A stretch of DNA of 64,000 nucleotides from Yoonia sp. BS5-3 (GTDB lineage Bacteria; Pseudomonadota; Alphaproteobacteria; Rhodobacterales; Rhodobacteraceae), in NCBI RefSeq assembly GCF_038069655.2, contig NZ_CP150951.2:620001-684000 (forward strand), given 5' to 3'. The translations under genes were made by a program, and so were the position numbers. This document shows positions 34,633-44,039 of this stretch, piece after piece (the stretch's first letter is position 1; each line of letters starts with the position of its first letter). The notes under the pieces are model-generated. The model was not told the origin of the DNA. It did not search any database and saw nothing but the letters and a program-made list of their open reading frames with translations.

Positions 34633-35193
34633 TTACGACAGCAGATCAAGATACCCGCAAAGCCCGGCGATCTCGGGCAGTGCTTCTGGCGGCAGCACCG
34701 TAAAATCGACCTTGTACAAGAGCATATCAGCATGGGTCACCATCATGCTCCACTCGCCCTCGACCAGCTCATAGCTGTGATCGAATTGAAAGAAGGTCAG
34801 CGACGGATCGTCATCATTGATCCGCGAGGTAAAGCTTTGTTCTGACACTTTCTCTGGCCCCATGGGCGGGTGGGTGATTGTCATGGTGATGCCGTTTAGC
34901 CCGCCTGGCACCCGGGTTTGCGCCTTGATCCCAAAGGCAAGCCCCAACGTCGCCGGAACTTGCCGGATATTTGCCGCAAAGGGTGGGCTTTCGGCAATCA
35001 CGTGGGTCGCACCCGTAATGGTGCCCGGGGCCGGGTTTGTGCCGACCGTTTCGGGTGGGCAAAGGATCCCGGCCTCGAGGCTGATGATATCGTCGCTGAC
35101 CGGCACAGTCGAAATCGACAGATCCGCCGATGCCCCATGCCCGATAAGGGAAAGCAAACAAGCGAAGAGAAGGTAAGATGGATTGAAACCCAT
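34633..35193 (-). CDS. DUF3859 exported protein
   Basis: The 186-residue product has a signal peptide (SYLLFACLLSLIGHGASA) and the DUF3859 pattern: GILCPPETVGTNPAPGTI, VPATLGLAFGIKAQ, ITHPPMGPEKVSEQS, FFQFDHSYELVEGEWSMMV. Function is unknown. It starts 10 bp downstream of pckA on the same strand, so it may be read through from pckA. A 9-bp hairpin overlaps the start codon. Confidence 0.85.
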   Translation of the reverse strand: MGFNPSYLLFACLLSLIGHGASADLSISTVPVSDDIISLEAGILCPPETVGTNPAPGTITGATHVIAESPPFAANIRQVPATLGLAFGIKAQTRVPGGLNGITMTITHPPMGPEKVSEQSFTSRINDDDPSLTFFQFDHSYELVEGEWSMMVTHADMLLYKVDFTVLPPEALPEIAGLCGYLDLLS

Positions 35194-35198
35194 CTTAC
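35173..35198 (-). promoter_or_regulatory. Hairpin over the DUF3859 start codon
   Basis: On the minus strand GTAAGATGG-GTTTCAAT-CCATCTTAC forms a perfect 9-bp stem with an 8-nt loop. The start codon lies in the first arm. It may act as a pckA transcript end or restrict translation of the DUF3859 gene. Confidence 0.5.
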
Positions 35199-35203
35199 AG
35201 GAT

Positions 35204-36802
35204 TTACCCGATTGCAGCGGCTTTGACGTCCTCATCGATAAACGGGACGTATTTTTCAAAGTTGTCGCTAAACATGCGCACAAGTTTTGTCGCCTGAAGA
35301 TCATAGGCATCCTTGTTGCACCAAGTCTCACGCGGGTCGAGCAATTTATCGTCGACACCCGCAACAGAGACTGGCACGTCAAAGCCGAAATACGGATCCT
35401 TGCGGAATGTGCTTTCGCTGAGCGTCCCATTGAGCGCTGCGGCCAACAAGGCGCGCGTGGCTTTGATCGGCATGCGTTGACCGGTCCCATAGGCTCCGCC
35501 TGTCCAACCTGTATTAACCAACCAGCAGGTTGCCCCATGGCTTGCGATTTTGGACCTTAGCAGGTTGCCGTAAACTTCTGGCCGGCGCGGCATGAAAGGC
35601 GCGCCAAAACAGGTGCTGAATGTCGGTTCGGGTTCGGTCACGCCCCGCTCTGTCCCGGCGACTTTGGATGTGAAGCCAGACAGGAAATGATACATGGCCT
35701 GCGCCGGTGTCAGCCGCGCGATCGGTGGCAACACCCCAAACGCATCACATGTCAGCATGATGATATTCTTGGGATGCCCCCCAAGCGCATTATCTGATGC
35801 GTTTGAGATATAATTCAGCGGATACGCGCAGCGCATATTGGCCGTCAGGCTGTCATCTTCGAAATCCAGCGCAAGCGTTTCCGGATCAAAGACCATATTT
35901 TCGATCACCGTATGCGGCATCGTACAGGTGGCGTAAATCTCGGGCTCGGCCTTGGGATCAAGCCCAATTGTCTTCGCATAACACCCCCCTTCAAAATTGA
36001 AGGTCCCCCGGTCCGACCAGCCATGTTCATCATCGCCGATCAGCGTCCGGCTTGGGTCAGCCGATAATGTGGTCTTCCCGGTTCCTGAAAGCCCGAAGAA
36101 CACGGCAGTATCCACCGGATTGCCCGGCGCGTGATTGGCCGAGCAATGCATCGGCATGATCCCTTTTTCGGGCAGCAGGTAGTTCAGCAATGTAAAGACG
36201 GATTTCTTGTTCTCGCCCGCGTATTCGGTCCCGCCAATCAAGATAAGCTTGGCGTCGAAATTAAGGGCGATCACCGTATCCGTCCGGCAGCCATGACGTA
36301 CCGGATCGGCCTTGAAGCTGGGGCAGTTGATGATCGTGAAGTCAGGTGTGAATCCCGCCAGTTCGGACGCATCAGGGCGGCGCAGCAGGTGCCGAATGAA
36401 AAGGCTGTGCCAGGTCAGTTCGGTTACCACACGCACATCGAGCCGGTGCGCCGGATCAGCCCCTGCAAAAAGGTCCTGCACGTCGTAGTTGCCGCCTTTC
36501 ATGTGGGCGCGCATATCCGCGTAGAGCGCGTCGAATTTCGCGGGATCCATTGGCGGATTATTTTCCCACCAGATTGTATCCTGCACTGACGGGGTCGCGA
36601 CGACAAATTTATCCTTTGGTGATCGGCCCGTATGCTTGCCGGTTGTCACCAAAAATGTCCCGCCCTGACCGGTCACGCCTTCGCCTGCCGCGACGGCAGC
36701 GGTCTGCAATTCATCTTCAGAGCGGTTATAATAGACATAACCCAGCCCTGTGATGCCTTGGTCTTCAAGCTTCATCGTGGGGTTGACCGTACCGTGGTCC
36801 AT
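35204..36802 (-). CDS. pckA: Phosphoenolpyruvate carboxykinase (ATP)
   Basis: PckA converts oxaloacetate and ATP to phosphoenolpyruvate, the entry of gluconeogenesis. The 532-residue product has kinase-1a [12 protein letters not shown] (P-loop), kinase-2 LIGDDEHGW and [12 protein letters not shown]. Start ATG 36802 is supported by AAGGAGCG upstream; the longer ORF is rejected. It is divergent from chvI, a linkage known in rhizobia and Rhodobacterales, where ChvI/ChvG affects pckA. A 20-bp tandem repeat about 95 bp upstream may be its operator. Confidence 0.97.
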   Translation of the reverse strand: MDHGTVNPTMKLEDQGITGLGYVYYNRSEDELQTAAVAAGEGVTGQGGTFLVTTGKHTGRSPKDKFVVATPSVQDTIWWENNPPMDPAKFDALYADMRAHMKGGNYDVQDLFAGADPAHRLDVRVVTELTWHSLFIRHLLRRPDASELAGFTPDFTIINCPSFKADPVRHGCRTDTVIALNFDAKLILIGGTEYAGENKKSVFTLLNYLLPEKGIMPMHCSANHAPGNPVDTAVFFGLSGTGKTTLSADPSRTLIGDDEHGWSDRGTFNFEGGCYAKTIGLDPKAEPEIYATCTMPHTVIENMVFDPETLALDFEDDSLTANMRCAYPLNYISNASDNALGGHPKNIIMLTCDAFGVLPPIARLTPAQAMYHFLSGFTSKVAGTERGVTEPEPTFSTCFGAPFMPRRPEVYGNLLRSKIASHGATCWLVNTGWTGGAYGTGQRMPIKATRALLAAALNGTLSESTFRKDPYFGFDVPVSVAGVDDKLLDPRETWCNKDAYDLQATKLVRMFSDNFEKYVPFIDEDVKAAAIG

Positions 36803-37107
36803 GGGTTCGCTCCTTTTTGATATGGCCGGGATGGCCTGCGATGCGTTCTCCATAACACCAATTTTTTAAGGCCGGATAGCCCACCGGACCGACGTTAGCG
36901 CAACCAATTTGATGTTAGCGCAACCAAGTTCGCCTGAGCCGGGTCCGGGTCTGCCATACCGGTCTGGGGGGCACGAAAAATCCACCAATTAAGGCAATAT
37001 TGTGGCAGCCGTGGAGTTAGGGATTGATTCGTTTGGCTAAAAAGATGAAAACTGCACAACAGCAGGGCCCAAACCCGTACACCCGTGGCCGTTGAGGAAA
37101 CAAAAGC
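36803..37107. other. pckA/chvI divergent intergenic region
   Basis: The 305 bp hold the tandem repeat at 36894-36927 and GAGGAAACAAAAGC, the chvI ribosome site. No ORF or RNA gene is apparent. Confidence 0.6.
36894..36927. promoter_or_regulatory. 20-bp tandem repeat upstream of pckA
   Basis: GTTAGCGCAACCAA occurs at 36894-36907 and 36914-36927. The GTTAGCGC half matches the half-site of LacI-family palindromes of the TGTTAGCGCTAACA type reported, as I recall, for the central-carbon regulator CceR. The right half is degenerate. It lies 91-125 bp upstream of the pckA start codon. Confidence 0.45.
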
Positions 37108-37809
37108 ATGTCTCGAATCGCGTTGGTCGATGATGACCGGAATATTCTTACCTCTGTCGCAATGACATTGGAGGCCGAAGGTTTTGAGGTCGAGACCTAT
37201 AATGATGGTCAGGCCGCGCTCGACGCCTTTAATAAACGCATGCCTGACATGGCTGTTCTGGATATCAAGATGCCCCGCATGGACGGGATGGATCTGCTGC
37301 AACGGTTGCGCCAGAAAACATCGATGCCGGTAATCTTTCTGACGTCCAAGGATGACGAAATCGATGAGGTGCTTGGCCTGCGGATGGGCGCCGATGACTA
37401 CGTTAAGAAGCCTTTCTCGCAACGCCTGCTCGTCGAGCGTATCCGTGCGCTATTGCGCCGCCAAGACGCCATTGCCGGCGAAGAGATCGAAGAAACCGAA
37501 GAGACCAAGGTTATGGTCCGCGGCGAGTTGGTCATGGATCCCCTGCGCCATGCGGTGAAATGGAAGGGTCAGGATGTTTCGCTGACCGTGACGGAATTTT
37601 TGTTGTTGCAGGCGCTTGCCCAACGGCCCGGTTTTGTAAAAAGCCGTGATCAGCTGATGGATGTCGCCTATGATGACCAAGTTTATGTGGATGACCGGAC
37701 GATCGACAGCCACATTAAGCGTTTGCGCAAGAAAATGCGTAATACCGATAACGAGTTTTCCGCGATCGAGACACTTTATGGAATCGGATACCGATACAAC
37801 GAAGAGTAA
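37108..37809 (+). CDS. chvI: Response regulator ChvI
   Basis: ChvI is an OmpR-family response regulator of envelope and acid-stress genes. The 233-residue product has receiver residues DDD near the N-terminus, the phospho-acceptor Asp52 in [11 protein letters not shown] and Lys in VKKPFSQRL, followed by a winged-helix DNA-binding domain ([32 protein letters not shown]). It lies 3 bp upstream of chvG. Confidence 0.96.
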   Translation: MSRIALVDDDRNILTSVAMTLEAEGFEVETYNDGQAALDAFNKRMPDMAVLDIKMPRMDGMDLLQRLRQKTSMPVIFLTSKDDEIDEVLGLRMGADDYVKKPFSQRLLVERIRALLRRQDAIAGEEIEETEETKVMVRGELVMDPLRHAVKWKGQDVSLTVTEFLLLQALAQRPGFVKSRDQLMDVAYDDQVYVDDRTIDSHIKRLRKKMRNTDNEFSAIETLYGIGYRYNEE

Positions 37810-37812
37810 GGC

Positions 37813-39549
37813 ATGACCGCCGCGCCAAAAATTGACGTACGTGATCTGCGGTCCGTACGCGAAGCAGCGCGTTCGCCTGATCTGGTCATCGGCGATGATT
37901 GGGTTGATCCTGAGGTTGTTGATCGACGCTCTAGCCGGACCGACACCAGGCGGCGCGGTCTTTTTGCGCTGCGCAGCTCGCCGATTGCCCGTAAGATCGT
38001 TACCTTCAACTTGATCGCCCTGATCCTGCTGATTGCTGGTGTGCTGTATCTCAATCCATCCCGGGATAGTTTGGCCTATCAACGTGCTGCAGGCCTGATG
38101 AACGAAGCCCAGCTGATTGCGGACGTTTTTGAGGCGCAACTTCCATCGGTTGCCCCCGTTAATCTTGTTACTGCCGACGGCATAAATCCAACGGCAACAC
38201 TGACAGGTCTGAACCTGCGTGGCGGTGTTGAAGTATCCGTTTTTGCCCCAGACGCCACCGTGGTTGCCCAAGCAACCGGTACGTTGAACGCCGAACAGCA
38301 AGCGCAGCTTGAGTTGCAAACTGGCGATACGATTATTACCGACTTTTTAGCCGATACCTGGGATGGCTTCATCGGCCTTGTATCATTCGGCGGTGATGAT
38401 ACGTCGGCTGAAGAGCAGCTTATTGCCCTGTCGCAAGAAAGCGTGCGCAAGGCCATTGCCGCTGGCACGCAGCTTGAAGCGTCGGATATCGGCGGGACAA
38501 CCAGCTTTATCGTCACGACACCTATTATGCGTGGCGATACAGCGCTTGGGGTCATCGCGGCCCGTACCGCGGCCGGTGAGGTGGACAGCCTGGTCAGGCG
38601 AGAGCGCGAACAAGTCTTGCGCCTGTTTTTGGTCGGCATGGCGATTAGTATCGGCCTCAGCCTTGTTCTGGCCTCGACGATCGCAAACCCACTGGCAGAT
38701 CTGGCCACCGCGGCTGAGATTAGTCAGGATAAAAACGCACGCAAAATGTCACCCGTCCGCGTGCATATCCCCGATCTGACCGCCCGACCTGACGAAATCG
38801 GGCGTCTGTCTGGTGCGCTGCGCGCGATGGTTGCCGCGCTTTATGAGCGGATTGAGGGTAATGAGCAATTCGCAGCAGACGTGTCCCATGAGATCAAGAA
38901 CCCGTTGGCGTCGCTCAGGTCAGCCGTTGGCACAATGCGGGTCGCCAAACGGGATGATCAGCGCGAACAGCTGCTGCAGGTCATCGAACATGACGTCAAA
39001 CGTCTGGACCGGCTGGTCAGCGATATCTCAAACGCGTCCCGCCTCGATAGCGAGCTGGTCAAAGAGGAAGAAGAGCCTTTCAATCTGGGCACGATGCTTG
39101 GAAATATTATCGAGTTTCTGGGCAAAGACGCCAAAAGCAAAGGGATCGACTTTGTCGCGGATATCCCCGAAGAGCCTATCGAAGTCCAAGGGTTGGAAGG
39201 GCGACTTGCCCAGGTTTTTGTCAATCTGATCACCAATGCGATTTCCTTTTGTGAACAAGGCGACGCGATCCGGGTTTGGACTCGGACCCGCGAAAACCGT
39301 GTGTTGATCGTCGTCGAAGACACCGGCCCCGGCATCCCAGATGATGCCCTTACCAAAGTCTTCCAGCGTTTCTACTCTGAGCGTCCTGAACAGCAATTTG
39401 GTAATAATTCCGGCTTGGGTCTGGCGATTTCAAAACAGATTGTTGAGGCACATGGCGGTGTAATTTGGGCCGAGAACATCCGGCCCACTGATGCCGACCC
39501 AACATCTGAACCGCTTGGCGCGCGCTTTGTTGTGGGGCTGCCGCTTTAG
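37813..39549 (+). CDS. chvG: Sensor histidine kinase ChvG
   Basis: ChvG is the inner-membrane sensor partner of ChvI. The 578-residue product has a first membrane helix (about residues 57-79), a periplasmic domain, a second helix (LFLVGMAISIGLSLVLAS), HAMP, phospho-acceptor His359 in VSHEIKNPLASL, and a HATPase domain (N-box NLITNAISF, G1 EDTGPGIPDD). The periplasmic part is larger than in many kinases, as expected for ChvG, which is restrained by an ExoR-like partner in rhizobia; none is seen in this window. Confidence 0.95.
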   Translation: MTAAPKIDVRDLRSVREAARSPDLVIGDDWVDPEVVDRRSSRTDTRRRGLFALRSSPIARKIVTFNLIALILLIAGVLYLNPSRDSLAYQRAAGLMNEAQLIADVFEAQLPSVAPVNLVTADGINPTATLTGLNLRGGVEVSVFAPDATVVAQATGTLNAEQQAQLELQTGDTIITDFLADTWDGFIGLVSFGGDDTSAEEQLIALSQESVRKAIAAGTQLEASDIGGTTSFIVTTPIMRGDTALGVIAARTAAGEVDSLVRREREQVLRLFLVGMAISIGLSLVLASTIANPLADLATAAEISQDKNARKMSPVRVHIPDLTARPDEIGRLSGALRAMVAALYERIEGNEQFAADVSHEIKNPLASLRSAVGTMRVAKRDDQREQLLQVIEHDVKRLDRLVSDISNASRLDSELVKEEEEPFNLGTMLGNIIEFLGKDAKSKGIDFVADIPEEPIEVQGLEGRLAQVFVNLITNAISFCEQGDAIRVWTRTRENRVLIVVEDTGPGIPDDALTKVFQRFYSERPEQQFGNNSGLGLAISKQIVEAHGGVIWAENIRPTDADPTSEPLGARFVVGLPL

Positions 39550-39987
39550 ATGACGGATAACGCTGCGGGCATGACAATGCATGCAAGCTGCGTTGCCTGG
39601 GGCGAAGCGGGCGTGCTGATCAAGGGGGCTTCGGGCTGCGGGAAATCTGCGCTCGCCCTGACGTTGATGGCCTATGGCTGCCAACTGGTTGCCGATGATC
39701 AGGTCAGGCTGGAACGGCGCGGGGACGGTATCATCGCCAGCTGCCCACCAACGATCACAGGCTTGATCGAGGCGCGCGGTGTCGGACTGCTTCATGCAGA
39801 TATGGCCCCCCCGACCCTCATCGTTCTGGTGGTCGATCTTGAAACTGACGAAACGTCACGGTTGCCAGAGCGCCACAGTTACAGCTGCCTTGGATGCGCA
39901 TTGCCCTTGATAAACCGTATTTCAGGTGCACATTTCGCCCCAGCGATCCTGCAATATCTCAAAGCAGGCCGGAGCCACGACAGATGA
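39550..39987 (+). CDS. hprK: HPr kinase/phosphorylase, short alphaproteobacterial form
   Basis: HprK phosphorylates and dephosphorylates Ser46 of HPr. The 145-residue product has Walker [13 protein letters not shown] (residues 26-37) but lacks the N-terminal domain of firmicute HprK, the form normal in alphaproteobacteria. It begins right after chvG, and its stop overlaps the rapZ ATG (ATGA). Confidence 0.93.
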   Translation: MTDNAAGMTMHASCVAWGEAGVLIKGASGCGKSALALTLMAYGCQLVADDQVRLERRGDGIIASCPPTITGLIEARGVGLLHADMAPPTLIVLVVDLETDETSRLPERHSYSCLGCALPLINRISGAHFAPAILQYLKAGRSHDR

Positions 39988-40889
39988 CCGATAGCACCTC
40001 TGACAACGCCCCCAGCATCGTGCTGGTGACCGGCCCATCGGGCGCCGGACGGTCGACCGCGATCAACGTTCTTGAGGATCTGGGATATGAGGTGATAGAC
40101 AATTTGCCCCTGTCCCTGCTGCCCCGCCTATTGGACGGACCGCCCCCCAGCCGGCCGCTGGCGCTGGGGCTGGACGTGCGCAATCGGGATTTCGGTGTCG
40201 ACGCACTGATCGAAATCATCGACCAGCTTGCCGCGGACCCCGATCATGATCCGCAGGTGCTATATGTTGATGCGGATGAGGAAGAACTGGTCCGCCGCTA
40301 TTCTGAAACACGCCGCCGCCATCCGCTGGCCCCGGCAGGACCACCGCTGAGCGGGATCGCAAAGGAACGCGATTTGCTGATGCCGGTACGCACCCGGGCG
40401 GATGTTTTGATCAACACAACCGGGCTGACACCGCATGATTTACGTGCCGAAATAGATCATTGGTTCGCCACCGGCGATGGCAGGCAGCTTGGCGTCACTT
40501 TGCAATCGTTTTCCTACAAGCGCGGGCTGCCACGCGGCATGGATATTGTCATGGATTGCCGTTTCCTGCGGAACCCCCATTGGGAAGCCGATTTGCGCAG
40601 CGCCGATGGGCGCGATCAAGCCGTGGCGGACTATGTCGCCGCCGATCCGCGCTTTGCCCCTTTCACCGAACGGGTGAAAGCATTGATCGATCTGCTTCTG
40701 CCAGCCCATCAGGAAGAGGGTAAATCCTACCTGTCCATTGGCTTTGGATGTACCGGAGGGCAACACCGTTCGGTCGCAATGGTCGAACATATGGCATCAG
40801 CCCTTGCACAGGACGGATGGCAAGTGTCTAAACGCCACCGAGAAATGGAACGCCGCGATGGGCAAGCGAGCAAGGGGCATCCGGTTTGA
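39984..40889 (+). CDS. rapZ: RNase adapter protein RapZ
   Basis: RapZ is a nucleotide-binding protein that in enterobacteria directs RNase E to a small RNA; in alphaproteobacteria its target is less clear. The 301-residue product has Walker [25 protein letters not shown], and the C-terminal [19 protein letters not shown]. Coupled to hprK upstream and to the EIIA gene downstream (TTGA overlap). Confidence 0.95.
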   Translation: MTDSTSDNAPSIVLVTGPSGAGRSTAINVLEDLGYEVIDNLPLSLLPRLLDGPPPSRPLALGLDVRNRDFGVDALIEIIDQLAADPDHDPQVLYVDADEEELVRRYSETRRRHPLAPAGPPLSGIAKERDLLMPVRTRADVLINTTGLTPHDLRAEIDHWFATGDGRQLGVTLQSFSYKRGLPRGMDIVMDCRFLRNPHWEADLRSADGRDQAVADYVAADPRFAPFTERVKALIDLLLPAHQEEGKSYLSIGFGCTGGQHRSVAMVEHMASALAQDGWQVSKRHREMERRDGQASKGHPV

Positions 40890-41293
40890 TTGGTATCGTC
40901 ATTGTGGCGCATGGTGGTTTGGCTAGCGAATATTTAGCGGCCGTTGAACATGTTGTGGGCAAACAGCCCGGCATGATCAGTATCGCCATCGGTCCTGAAG
41001 ATGACCGGGCCGAAAAACAAGATGAAATTTGTAACGCGGCTGATACCGTCGATACGGGCGCGGGCGTGGTCATTGTGACGGATATGTTTGGTGGCTCGCC
41101 TTCGAACCTGTCGCTGCGGGCCTGCAGCCCCGAAAACCGGCGCATTCTTTACGGTGCTAATTTGCCCATGCTGATCAAACTGGCCAAATCGCGCAAACGC
41201 AGCGTGCCGGATGCTGTCGAAGCCGCCATTGTGGCAGCCCATAAATATATCAATAGCCATAACGGCGTGCAGGACGGCGGGAGCCCAACATGA
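40886..41293 (+). CDS. PTS EIIA component, mannose family
   Basis: The 135-residue product begins with the EIIA-Man phosphorylation site His9 in [14 protein letters not shown] and has [12 protein letters not shown]. No EIIB/C/D transport subunits are nearby, so it is a regulatory rather than sugar-transporting PTS protein. TTG start 40886 overlaps the rapZ stop; its own stop overlaps the HPr ATG. Confidence 0.94.
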   Translation: MIGIVIVAHGGLASEYLAAVEHVVGKQPGMISIAIGPEDDRAEKQDEICNAADTVDTGAGVVIVTDMFGGSPSNLSLRACSPENRRILYGANLPMLIKLAKSRKRSVPDAVEAAIVAAHKYINSHNGVQDGGSPT

Positions 41294-41559
41294 CAACATC
41301 CCGGCTTAAGATTGAGAATATCAAGGGTTTGCATGCCCGCGCCTCTGCCCGTCTGGTCGAAGTCGTTGAAGGCTTTGATGCCGACGCGACGATCAGCAAA
41401 GATGGTGAAAGCGCGAGCGGCGATAGTATCATGGGGCTTTTGATGTTGGCAGCTTCTATCGGAACCTTTATTGACGTGGAAACACGTGGTCCTGAGGCCG
41501 AAGCACTATCTGAGGCGATCGCGGCCCTCGTGGCCGATAAGTTCGGCGAAGATGACTGA
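41290..41559 (+). CDS. ptsH: Phosphocarrier protein HPr
   Basis: The 89-residue HPr has the PEP-dependent phosphorylation site His15 in IKGLHARASARL and the HprK target Ser46 in ASGDSIMGLLML. Presence of hprK two genes upstream shows that both sites are probably used. It is the last gene of the hprK-rapZ-EIIA-HPr unit. Confidence 0.96.
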   Translation: MTTSRLKIENIKGLHARASARLVEVVEGFDADATISKDGESASGDSIMGLLMLAASIGTFIDVETRGPEAEALSEAIAALVADKFGEDD

Positions 41560-41588
41560 TCTGTGATGCGGTAGGGGGGATCAGCCAA

Positions 41589-42470
41589 TTGACCGAGACA
41601 ACCCGGAAAATTCAAACTCCGCCGATTGTCGGCGATGCCGCCCCCCGCGTTTATGACCGTGGCAGCCTGACGTATTCGGGTAGCTTTGACAGCGCCTTTA
41701 AGCGCAATGTGATCAAGACCATCGAGTGGTTCACGGGTAAGATTCACATTATCCGCATGATCCGCAAGTTCGAGAAAAAGGGTAAAATCCGCGGCCAGGC
41801 CTTTTGGCGCGAGGCGCTTGATGTGATGAAAATCGATTTGATCACGCCGCAGACCCAGATTGACAATATCCCCAAAACCGGCCCTGTCGTTCTTGTGGCC
41901 AATCATCCTCATGGGATGGTTGACGGCATGGTCATCGCTGATCTGGTCGGCCGCGCCCGAACAGATTACAGGATCCTGACACGCGCCTTTCTGACCGATA
42001 TTGACCCGGATGCGGGCAAATTCATGATCCCTGTCCCTTTCCCTTATGAGGAAAACGCGCAGGCCAAAATGGTCGAGATGCGCAAGAAAGCCATGGATCA
42101 TCTGGCCGAGGGGGGAATGGTCGCGCTTTTTCCATCCGGGGTTGTGGCTTCGTCCAACACCATGTTTGGCCCCGTTATCGAAGATGAATGGAATCTCTTT
42201 ACCGCAAAGATGATCCGCAAATCTGGCGCCCGCGTCGTACCCTGCTTTTTTCCGGGGTCCAATTCACGTTGGTACCAGATCGCCAATCAGCTGTCGCCAA
42301 CACTGCGGCAAAGTCTGTTGATCCATGAAATCGTAAACGCCTGCGGCAAGCCGCAAAAACCGGTTGTTGGAAAAGCTTTTGATGAGGATGAAATCAAAGA
42401 GCGCTTGACCGACCCCCGCAATTTCATGGCTTGGCTGCGCGAACAGACGCTTGCTTTGAAAGACGGCTAG
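41589..42470 (+). CDS. PlsC-like lysophospholipid acyltransferase
   Basis: The 293-residue product has the acyltransferase HX4D motif in LVANHPHGMVDGMVI and a second motif FPSGVVASSNTMFGP. The substrate is not clear; ornithine-lipid or phosphatidic-acid synthesis are both possible. TTG start 41589 follows AGGGGGGATC. It follows the HPr gene by 29 bp and converges on argP with overlapping ends. Confidence 0.85.
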   Translation: MTETTRKIQTPPIVGDAAPRVYDRGSLTYSGSFDSAFKRNVIKTIEWFTGKIHIIRMIRKFEKKGKIRGQAFWREALDVMKIDLITPQTQIDNIPKTGPVVLVANHPHGMVDGMVIADLVGRARTDYRILTRAFLTDIDPDAGKFMIPVPFPYEENAQAKMVEMRKKAMDHLAEGGMVALFPSGVVASSNTMFGPVIEDEWNLFTAKMIRKSGARVVPCFFPGSNSRWYQIANQLSPTLRQSLLIHEIVNACGKPQKPVVGKAFDEDEIKERLTDPRNFMAWLREQTLALKDG

Positions 42471-43342
42471 CGCTGCTGTCTGGCATAGGCGATCAGGCTT
42501 TTGGTAAGCCCCGCCAACCCCGCTTTGTTTTGCCGCGGAACCTGCCAGTACAGCGGTGTCTCAAGCGTCACTTCAGGCCGCAAACGCAGTAATGCCCCAC
42601 TTTCAAATAATGGTTGCACCAGCGGCAATGGATTTACAGCCCAGCCTAGCCCGACACGTGCAGCTTCGGTGATCCCTTGGGTCGATGGGACGTAATGGGT
42701 CGGCAAAGCTGGGATAGACTGCCCGGCTACGTTTGAGGCCCAGGTTAGCTGCAGACGGTCCTTGCGATTAAATGTTAACGCAGGTGCCTGCTGCAACGTA
42801 TCCGCTGTGATACCAGCGGCGAAATATGTGGCGACGAATGCAGGGGATGCAAAGGCCGCATAGCGCAATGGGCCCAGCGGGATCACATCGCAGCCTGTCA
42901 GCGCAGATTTGCGGGATGTCACGGCAGCTGCGACTTCTCCCCTAACCAGAAGATCCGCAGAGTGGTCCTGATCATCGATCACCAGATCGTAAAATAACCC
43001 CTTCTCCTTGGGTAACGCGGGTAGAACCCAGCTTGCCAAGGTATCGGCCGTTACGGCAATCCGAACTGGCCGGTCCAACCGGCCGGGGGATTGCCCCATT
43101 TCCAGGGTGATATCCCTTTCTAGCAAGTTCAACGTTTCGGCATGGGCCTGCAGCCGCAACCCCGCTTCGGTGGCTGTCGCAGGCCGTGTCCGCCGTACCA
43201 AAATCGTACCGATCTGATCCTCTAACTTTTTGATCCGTTGCGAGATTGCGGATTGCGACACGTTCAACCGCGCCGCTGCCAGCTCAAATGAGCCGCTATC
43301 CAAAACAGCCGCCAAAGCAGCAAGAGAGGCACGATCAAACAT
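42467..43342 (-). CDS. argP: LysR-family regulator ArgP
   Basis: ArgP activates argO, an arginine exporter, in response to arginine and lysine. The 291-residue product has an N-terminal helix-turn-helix (SGSFELAAARLNVSQSAISQRIKKLE) and a LysR effector domain with IALNIA-type features. ATG 43342 is used; the TTG at 43348 is an alternative. It is divergent from argO, whose 91-bp shared interval is A/T-rich and should hold the ArgP site. Confidence 0.9.
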   Translation of the reverse strand: MFDRASLAALAAVLDSGSFELAAARLNVSQSAISQRIKKLEDQIGTILVRRTRPATATEAGLRLQAHAETLNLLERDITLEMGQSPGRLDRPVRIAVTADTLASWVLPALPKEKGLFYDLVIDDQDHSADLLVRGEVAAAVTSRKSALTGCDVIPLGPLRYAAFASPAFVATYFAAGITADTLQQAPALTFNRKDRLQLTWASNVAGQSIPALPTHYVPSTQGITEAARVGLGWAVNPLPLVQPLFESGALLRLRPEVTLETPLYWQVPRQNKAGLAGLTKSLIAYARQQR

Positions 43343-43433
43343 AAGCAATTCTTATAGCATATCATGAAAACGCGTTAGTCTTATATTCTTACTCCTGTTA
43401 GCAACCTCTTAAAAGAACACTGAGAGGCCACTG

Positions 43434-44039
43434 ATGTTACAGGCTTTTGCCGCTGGTTTTGCGCTATCGATGTCATTGATCCTGGCCATTGGGGCGCAGA
43501 ATGCCTTTGTTCTGCGTCAAGGCTTACGCCGCGCTCATGTGGGGCCCGTTATCGCGTTGTGCTGCTTGTCAGAGGCTATTTTGATCTTCAGCGGTGTTGC
43601 CGGATTCGGCGTGATCACCAAGGCAGCCCCTTGGGCGCTTGAGGTGATGCGCTGGGGTGGGGCTGTCTTTTTGGTCATCTATGGCTTGCGATCTTTGCGC
43701 GCCGCCTTCGCGAATACAGAGGCCCTGACGACTGAAGGGGGGGCCGTACAAAGCCTGCGCACGGCGCTGATCACCACATTGATACTGACCTGGGCGAACC
43801 CGCATGTCTATCTTGATACCGTCGGATTGATCGGAGCTGTTTCAACCACTTACGAGGCAGGGCGATGGTTTTTTGGCGCTGGCGCGCTGAGCGCATCATG
43901 CGTGTTTTTCTGCGTTCTTGGATATGGCGCACGTATGTTGGCGCCATTTTTTGCAAAGCCAAAAGCATGGGCCTGGCTTGACGGCTTTGTCGGCATCACA
44001 ATGCTGATATTAGCGACGAAGTTGGCGCTGGGTGCCTAG
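43434..44039 (+). CDS. argO: Arginine exporter ArgO (LysE family)
   Basis: The 201-residue product has six membrane segments and the ArgO start ALSMSLILAIGAQNAFVLRQGLRR, with the helix-4 motif TLILTWANPHVYLDTV. It exports arginine and perhaps lysine. Placement opposite argP supports the assignment. Its stop overlaps the stop of the convergent Hbd gene by 4 bp. Confidence 0.92.
   Translation: MLQAFAAGFALSMSLILAIGAQNAFVLRQGLRRAHVGPVIALCCLSEAILIFSGVAGFGVITKAAPWALEVMRWGGAVFLVIYGLRSLRAAFANTEALTTEGGAVQSLRTALITTLILTWANPHVYLDTVGLIGAVSTTYEAGRWFFGAGALSASCVFFCVLGYGARMLAPFFAKPKAWAWLDGFVGITMLILATKLALGA

Noticed and set aside
37450-38319. 289-residue minus-strand ORF over chvI and chvG
   Set aside because: Antisense shadow of two conserved genes.
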